Source: Watersipora subatra (taxonomy: Eukaryota; Bryozoa; Gymnolaemata; Cheilostomatida; Watersiporidae). From it: a stretch of DNA of 64,000 bases. The notes under the pieces are model-generated. The model saw only the letters and a list, made by a program, of their open reading frames with translations, had not been told where the DNA came from and searched no databases. Each line of letters opens with the position of its first letter. The first letter of the stretch is position 1. Below, in pieces: positions 42,601 to 51,600 of this stretch. The stretch lies in NCBI RefSeq assembly GCF_963576615.1, contig NC_088716.1, positions 3,348,001 to 3,412,000 of the forward strand, written 5' to 3'. The translations under genes and the position numbers were made by a program.

Positions 42601-45600
42601 AAGTTTATGTTATACATACTTCTGTTCTGAAGGTAAGAACTCCCTACGGTACATTATCATGTTACATTTTATTACAGATCATGACCACTAAATATACTAA
42701 AGTTACTGTAGGTAACTATAGTTACTAAAGTTAACATACTATCTTGTTACTAATTTTTAATGTGTATAATACTTACAGAAAATTTGGACAATTTTTTTCC
42801 AGGGGAATGTTTGCGTTATATAATTATTATGGTTTCTATGCCTACAGACGGTTTTTTCACCATACGATGTCAACCCTGAAACAGATCAAAATCGTATCCT
42901 TAGGGTGCACTGTACTAGGAGTTGTCTTTTCTATACTAGACTAGCGCTTATCAAGAGTCAATGTTCTACCAGACTACTTGACACATCCACGGGTCAGCAC
43001 TGTAACCATGGTCAAAGACATGTCGTTTTTTGCTCTGTTAATTTTAGCTTTCCATGTAGAGGTTAGTATGGGCCATCATATTCCTGGTGGAATACTAAAG
43101 TTGTGGATTGCAAGTACAATCCATGTAGTTGCACTCAGCCAGTCTTGGCTATACAATACCTTTGTACCTGATCAGCAGCGGAGTTGTCTTCTTTTGTCTA
43201 GTTGCTGGTAGCCGAAGATTCCTTTGCAAAACAGAACTTGCCTGAGTGTACAAGCAGTGGAGTGCTTATCGCTCGACTTGAGGACTATGTAAACTCGAAG
43301 GTATTAGTCCTTGAATCAGATGCACCAGGTGCACCTGGAGACAGAGATGCTGAGCTGGTGAGCCAGGGCCTGCTAGAGACCGCCATGGGCGTGGCCTCAG
43401 CCAGCAGTCTGTCGCAAGTACGTGGCATATTGATTTCATAGATGTCTTTGTCGTTAGTAGTTTTATATGAGTTGGTATCAGAGTTTCTACGTTACCTTGA
43501 CATATTGGTGGATTCGTTAGGACACACTCAGTCTTCAAGCAGATGAGGCTATGAAGGCTTTGATCAGCAGCAATGACCTCTCAACAACATCGACTGACGA
43601 AAACATGCAAATTGCTTGTGAGGTCAGTGAAGAGAATGAAAACCAAGACAACATTACGCACATTGAGGTCTGTCTGGAGACAAATAAAGATGGTGAGAGA
43701 ATAATTCTTCATAGTTACTGTAAAACCTCTATTTGAATGCCACCTCTATTTGACCGCCATTGTGAGAGAACGGTTGAAAAAAGAGTGCCACTCTCCATTT
43801 GACCGCCACTTTGACAACCTTTGATCTTTATGAACCCATAAAATCAAGTTATCAGTAAAAAAGTGTCCACAAAATCGTATTAATAATTCATTGTTTTCAT
43901 CAATAATAATCAATTTTCTTGTTGTTCAACTCCAAAGCTTTGCGCTTTTTTTCCGTTAAAACTTTGAAAGCAACACCTTAAAAATAATTAAAAATTGTAT
44001 CAGGCTAATAGTAGTTCTTTGTTCAACTTTGAAGTACGTAAAAAATGGTTTACATTTACGATCGTAGATGAACGACTAATTTAGTCCGAAGGCTGCGTTT
44101 AGCGAGCAAAGCATTCGTGCTAAATGCAACACATAAAAGTTTTGCTCTGCCAAAAAATAGTTTGGATGTTAGTATCGACTAGTTCAGCAGTGCGGAAGAA
44201 ATGTTGAGGTCTGAAGACATTTTGGAAGGTATTGAACAATCAGAAAATGTTTGTTCCATCGAAAGCAACAACCAGAATGCAGCTATCCGAGCAAACGATG
44301 CAAATATTTTTGTTTTACACGTTAATTTTTGTTTCTGCATGGTTCGTATATGTCACTTGTTCATAAATATATATTTGCAGCATTTAATCGATTGTCATTG
44401 TATAACTTATAAATTTGCAGATTCATAGCATATTATTTGATAGTATTATTGCGGTAATCTGATCCTACACTCATAACTCCTCTTCTATTGCACATATAAG
44501 GCGAGTTTTGGCTTCAAACTGTAGCAAACATATCAATGAATGCAATGAGCTTTTATGCGACATTGGTAAATAGAGATACAAAATAAAAATATGTCTTCAA
44601 ATGTAGAATGAAATGAAAAATGAAGCTTCAAAAACTTTCAAAGCAACATACAGTCAAACATGGATAACTCGCCCGCGGATAGCTCGAACATATGGTTAAT
44701 TTGAACGGTTTCTTTGGTCCATTCCCACGGAATGATAAATTGCTATAGATAACTCGAACTCAACACTGTTAATTCGAACTGTTTTTTGCCCAACGGCTAC
44801 CGAACAGTTGTTATCGCTTTAGAAAATCACTTTATTCCAAGCCATAGAGGTAAACCTCAACCTTTCGTAATTCATAAGCGTCGTTATTACCACCATCGGC
44901 AAAATATTTTTGTCAACGACTTTTCTAAAGGTTTGGTGAAATTTGATTTATACCAAACATCCGCTCTGCGATCGCCCTTCGGAAGCGAGGTAAAGTGAGG
45001 TAATCTTTGCATGAACTTCAAGAAAAATCGGCAAAATTGATCGTGGGTAAAACGCTCAAAAGAAAAAGATGTCTTTTCTTCCGAGCATTTCAACAACGAT
45101 CAAGTTTTGCCAATGTCAATCTAAAAACGTCCTGGCAATAACATCACCTCAAACAAAGGACCAATCTCAAGTGATAGAAAAATCTCTATACTTTTTGATG
45201 AAAACGTTTTAAACTTTATATTAGAAGCATTTAATTTGACACAAGCCATTAGTGTTTTTGATTTATATTATAGTTTGTATATGTACATGTATCTACTAAT
45301 AAATAAATACATGGACTTGTGACAGTGCTCTGATAACTTGGACGCTCTGATAATTCGAACACTTTCGCTCGGTCCCGTGAAGTTCGAGTTATCCATGTTT
45401 GACTGTATATCAACTGGTAAGATGTTTCTCGGTTCCTCTATGCATATTTATTAAGAGATCTTTGACAAGTTTGAGGTAAGGTAGCAGATTTATTACATAC
45501 AAAAGGTTTAATATCGCTTCACCGGCAAAAGAGAGCAAAATATAGGCAACATTCGCATCGCCTGTAAAAGTGCTAAATTTATCTTCCCAAAATTCTGACG

Positions 45601-48600
45601 AGCCATTTGCAAAATACAACGCCAGCCTGTATTTGAACACCACCTCCATTTGACCGTTGCTATGGAGTAAGGGTTGAAAAATAGAGCGTCATGGTGTTCA
45701 ATTAGAGGTTTTACGGTATTCTTGTGACGCACTGTTTTGCTTTTTTAAATGGTCTCTGCAGTCGTAATTTTCTATTGAAGTTGTGTTTTAAGGTATATAT
45801 TATCGTATATATGTTATAGTATATATATTACAGTATATATATTATAGTATATATATTGTAGGGTAGTATATATATTATAGGATATATTATAGTATATATA
45901 TTATAGTAATTGTATTGTAGGGTAGTATATATATTGTAGGATATATTATAGTATATATATTATAGTAAATGTATTGTAGGGTAGTATATATATTGTAGGA
46001 TATATTGAAGTCTTCTCCCTTAATTTCAAGGTAAGTTTATTTCTTATTTGCTGTACTGTTAAGAGTCAATGTTCTTTTTACACTGGAATAACTGAAAAGC
46101 TTTGTTTAAGTATATAGGGAGTTGTCTCTCCTTTGCTGTATATGGAAGGGATTGATATTGTAGACATGCAATTACAAGTGAGTAAACCTCCTGTTACTCG
46201 CAACAGTTTTTCAGATTACTATGAAGTACTATCTGTGTTGAACTATACAGCTCAAGTTCTCTATATGAAATGAATTCATTTTAAGACTCACTGTCTAGTA
46301 TTAATTTCATATAGAGAAGTCTGACTGTATTTTTCAGGTAAGGAGATGGTTGACTGTATTATCAGCAGAGTTTAGTTCTAGTTCTTATTCTGTAGGAATG
46401 GTGGTAGATGGGGGCGCTAACAAGGAGTCCGTATCGACAAATGCCAGGATGTGTGAGCTTTGTTGCGTCGTAAGTCAAGTGCCTTGTATATTGTTCTTTT
46501 GTTAAACTCAATTTAATGAGAGTAGGTGAGCTAGGAGTTTGTGATGTCATTGTTGCATTCTGATCTTGTCAGACGCTCACTTAACAAGTTGTAAACCTAA
46601 ATACTATTGGTCAGTTGCCCCACTCGCTATATACTATTGGTCAGTTGCCCCACTCGCTATATACTATTGGTTAGTTGCCCCACTCGCTATATACTATTGG
46701 TTAGTTGCCCCACTCGCTATACATGTATTTCTCAAAGTAGGTCGTACGTCTGTCCGCATTCCAGCTATAGCTATTAAAATCTTGACATTCCGCGTTGTGA
46801 TAGATTCAAACTCACAACGAATGCTTCAACAAGTGCCTTATCCGGACGCTCTACCACTGAGCTAGAACGGCATATTGATCACAGATGTTTTTATATACCG
46901 CCTAGCGCATGCCAATTATTTTAGCCTTGCGCCCACGCGTTACGATGCCTCTGTTAAGAACTATTTCAGGACCTAAGTTTATGTGACACGATGCTTCTTC
47001 GTTTTTTTTTCGTTAGAGCTAATTTATTCCGCCCCACGACATCGACAATAATTTATCTCGAACTTAAAATTTGGCGATTTGTGTACTGATTATAAACGCT
47101 ATGAAAAGATAAATGTCACCGAACTTGCCATGGCGAGTTATCTATGTCCATTATATCCGGTATTCGTTATAATAAAAACGTTTCGCAATGATAAAATTAA
47201 TGTTAAAAGTTCAAAGTTTAATAAGATACATACTAAAACTTCCTTCAAGTAAGTGTTTAGTAAACTAAATTCATTTAAGTTAAATTCAGCGTTTATGTTA
47301 CACGTATGTCTCGAAGGTAAGAACTCTCCACGTAGTACATTGTAATGTTATATTATTTTGGGCCCCCAGGTCATAACCGCAAAATGCACTAAAGTCATTG
47401 TAGGTAACTATATTTACTAAGGTTAACATAGTATTTAGGTACTATTTTTAATGATGATGATTTTTACCAGAAGGTGATTACATTAGATAATGACTTTGGG
47501 TTTCTATACCACTCTATGTACATCTATAGCCTACATGCCAATTTTTGCATGCCAACACTGAAACAAACTGAAATCATATAATTGTATCCCAAATAATTTT
47601 TGATTTAATCGTAGCTAAGTAGACCTTATTTATCCATTACTTGCTAATGATTTTACATTGAAACACTTTTACATTTTTAATTTTCCTTCTAATTTATTTC
47701 AACGAAACACTTCTTTCAAGTTATGAAATTTTAAACTTACAGTTGTTTGAAAACCTTTACAGTTGTTTTATTTATTTTTAGTTTAGCTTGTACTGCACAA
47801 AACCTTTTCCTCGTGATATGGAGTTTGAAAGTTACAGTTGTTTGACAAAGTTTGAAAACCTTTACAGTTGCTTTTATTTTCTCTCCTAATTTATTTCAAC
47901 TACACGACACACTTCTCTCATGATATGCAGTTTGAAAGGCAAATGTTGTTTTATGTTAAATACAAATCAATTTTCTGACCAAAGACTTTTTTATTACTCG
48001 GACAACGCTGGGTGGTACAGCTAGTACTATTATATATCAGGGAGTGATGCAATTGGCATATCTTCTTGTCTCAACTACAATCATATTGTCTCTTATCTCA
48101 TGTATATTCTAACACTTTTATCTGTATTGCTCATATCGGTTACAAGGCAAAGTAGTTACCTCTGATAACTAAGTCTGTTTGAATCTGTGGCGTGTGTGCA
48201 GGTGTTACCTATGGCCGAGATGCGTGAACATATGGTTAGTACACATATGAAAGGTTCCAACCATGAGTTTCATTGCCCGAGAGTTGGCTGCAGTCAGCTG
48301 TTTACTACTATACCACGCCTAAGGCGTCATCTCAGTGAGCAGCACCCGCCCCTCGCCGGCACCCTTACACCACGAGTCTATCCTTGCCTTGCACCCAACT
48401 GTGGCACTGTGAGTCGTTACTTTCACTTCTTTTATCTGTCATCGGGTAGCAGGTGGCTGATGTCAATACTATAGAGGGATGAAGTACAACTGGGATCACC
48501 CGTGGTGTGATGCGTCTGTTATCTTGTTTGTTGGCAGATTCACAAGTCTAAGCACGCACTCAAGTTGCATACGTCTGACATGCATTCATCACTTGCAGAG

Positions 48601-51600
48601 GTTTCTACCGCTTGCAACTTTTGTCCCAGGGTGAGTTCAATGCAAGCTCAATCGTTTCTTTGTTCTAAGGACCGACAAGGGAGAGAGTGGGTATGATTAG
48701 TTTAGTTGCAGTCTATATAAATCTAAGGGGTGATATGATTAGTTTAGTTGCAGTCTATATAAATCTAAGGGGTGATATGATTAGTTTAGTTGCAAGCGAT
48801 ATATATCTAAGGGGTGATATGATTAGTTTAGTTGCAAGCGATATAAATCTAAGGGGTGATATGATTAGTTTAGTTGCAGTCTATATAAATCTAAGGGGTG
48901 ATATGATTAGTTTAGTTGCAGTCTATATAAATCTAAGGGGTGATATGATTAGTTTAGTTGCAAGCGATATAAATCTAAGGGGTGATATGATTAGTTTAGT
49001 TGCAAGCGATATAAATCTAAGGGGTGATATGATTAGTTTAGTTGCAAGCGATATAAATCTAAGGGGTGATATGATTAGTTTAGTTGCAGTCTATATAAAT
49101 CTAAGGGGTGATATGATTAGTTTAGTTGCAGTCTATATAAATCTAAGGGGTGATATGATTAGTTTAGTTGCAAGCGATATAAATCTAAGGGGTGATATGA
49201 TTAGTTTAGTTGCAGTCTATATAAATCTAAGGGGTGATATGATTAGTTTAGTTGCAAGCGATATAAATCTAAGGGGTGATATGATTAGTTTAGTTGCAGT
49301 CTATATAAATCTAAGGGGTGATATGATTAGTTTAGTTGCAAGCGATATAAATCTAAGGGGTGATATGATTAGTCAAGTTGCAAGCTATATACATCTAAGC
49401 TACATAAAATTTAGTTTTTTTTATACTAACAGTCATGTCCGCCCATTGCTGTGGCTTGTTTGGGTAAAAGATCGCTTTGGATTGGTTTGAAACTAACAAC
49501 CTTGGGAGACCGACACTCTAACACCGGTGACTGGCGATCGCCTTCCGGCACCTCCGAATGCACTGATTCTCTGTGGTTTATTTTATCTCTAACTGCACAC
49601 TAGACTGCTAGAGTATCTATAATGTTTTGGGCTAGTTTCTGTTATTGTTAGACGCACATTTCAGTTGTTGAAGTAGCCGTTGTATATGTTGCCATGGAGA
49701 CAATGAACATAGCTTACTTTTTCTAGGTTTTCAAGAGTAGGAGAGCTCAGTCTAGTCATATGAAAGCTCACACTAAGGTCTTAAATCCTGTTAGGTGTGA
49801 AAAGTGTTTCAAGGAGTTCAGGCACCCCTCCGCTCTCAAATTTCACATGTAAGTTTTCTTGTACACAGTTATTCATAACGTGAAACCTGATTATGTCATC
49901 TTATCAGTTGACCTGACAGTCACCTTGTGAATGTGTACACCATCATGCTAGCTAGTCGTAAGCTGTACAGCTGCTTAATCTTGTTAATCTCTCTTGTCTC
50001 ATGCTCCTTGATTGACTCTAATTGAAAGTGTCCTTTATTCCTGTGCTTACCTCTATGCATCACTCTATGCATCACTCTATGTCACTGACCTATATATGGT
50101 TTAAGATGCTGTTTAAGATTTTTTCTATGTGCAGGTCCATGATGCCCAATTGTGATAAACCAAAATACGTCTGCGCGATATGTGGCTACAAAGCTGTAAC
50201 GCCATGGAGGCTGAACAGCCACCAAAAACAGGTGCACTCCAGTAAGTTGCCTTTCCACCTGCTCAGTTGCTAACACCTGATTACTGCTATATGTTAGGTC
50301 AGGTCGGGCGGTATCCTTCCTTCCTCTGTCCTATCATTCTAAAGTTGAATAGAAAGATCAATATTGAAAACACTAGAGAGAGGGCTAATCGTGTCTTTTT
50401 CAATAACTTTTGAGTCTTCCACTAAATAAAGCCTATTAGATTAGCTGATTGGGTTTTTCTGTTCAGCGAGCAGACCGTACACCTGCGAGTACTGTCACAA
50501 GACATACAAAACAAATGAGATGCTGCGACAGCACACATACAAGCTGCACACTGGTACACCCACGTATGAGTGTGAGGTCTGCAACAAGAAGTTCTTCTAC
50601 GCTGCCGAGTTGAGAGAGCACAGCCAACTACACAATAGTGAGTCAAGTCCTCTACGCTAACCTCTCAGTCTACAAGCGCGCAACAAGTAATTTCCATTGC
50701 TCATTCAGATAGAAGACAACTTCTCTAATTTTCTTTCACCTCCCTTATGAATTATTCCAATGTTTGGAGATCATGCTTACAGTTTGTATCTTGTTATAAG
50801 GTCAAGGCTATTGTTACAATGGGTTCATGTGTAACTCATCATAAGAACATGGTTATGGGTAATTCAACACACTTTTTCTTAATAGCCACAAAGCAGTTTG
50901 TCTGTCCTATTTGCCACCGAGCCTTCAAGACCATGCATGTCTTCCGAGGTCATATGAATGGCAAGCACTCTGACACCTGGTATAGCTGTGGCTTCTGCAA
51001 GTTCACTACTTCCCATAAAAAGTCGATGAAACGGCACATGGTATTAGGTGAGTGACGCTTAGCGTAAGGTGAATGACACTTATTACTCGGTGAGTGACAT
51101 GTGGCATAAGGGGCATGACATGGGGGTATTAGGTGTGGGGCACTTTGCGTCAGGTGAATGACATATGGCATTAAGTGAATGACACTCAGCATAAGGTGAA
51201 TAACACATGTTATTCGGTGAGTGACGTGTGGCATAAAGGGAATGACATGCGGTATTAGGTGTATGGCACTGTATTTCAGGTGAATGAAATGCGGTATTAG
51301 ATGAGTGACACTTTGCTTAAGATGAATGAATGTGGCATTAGGAGAATGACACTCGGCATAAGGTGAGTGATACTTAGTATCAGTTGGGTGACTCTCAAGG
51401 CTGGTTGAGTGAGATTTTTTGCTTAGTGAGAGGTACTCCATGTCTGGAATGTGACACTTGAGGCTAGGTGCTGGTGCTTTAGGTTCCTCTCACTAGAATA
51501 GCAGCACGCATACAAGATTAGACTGTCAGACTCTGGAATGTGACACTTGAGGCTAGGTGCTGGTCCTTTAGGTTCCTCTCACTAGAATAGCAGCACGCAT

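Noticed and set aside
42744..42944. 66-codon ORF as an exon of the zinc-finger gene
   Set aside because: Lies in a repeat fragment that recurs at 47290-47600 and does not fit the splice phases.
42978..43211. 77-codon ORF starting MVKDMSFFALLILAFHVE, signal-peptide-like
   Set aside because: It overlaps the start of exon 4 in another frame and has no supporting splice site. Probably chance, though a short secreted peptide cannot be excluded.
43531..43550. Alternative acceptors for zinc-finger exon 5
   Set aside because: Starts after CTCAG or AAGCAG put a TGA within a few codons. Only the acceptor ending at 43520 keeps the frame.
48687..49490. 267-codon ORF of MISLVA(V/S) repeats
   Set aside because: Generated by the 42-bp tandem array in intron 8. 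Splicing from exon 8 to exon 9 passes over it.
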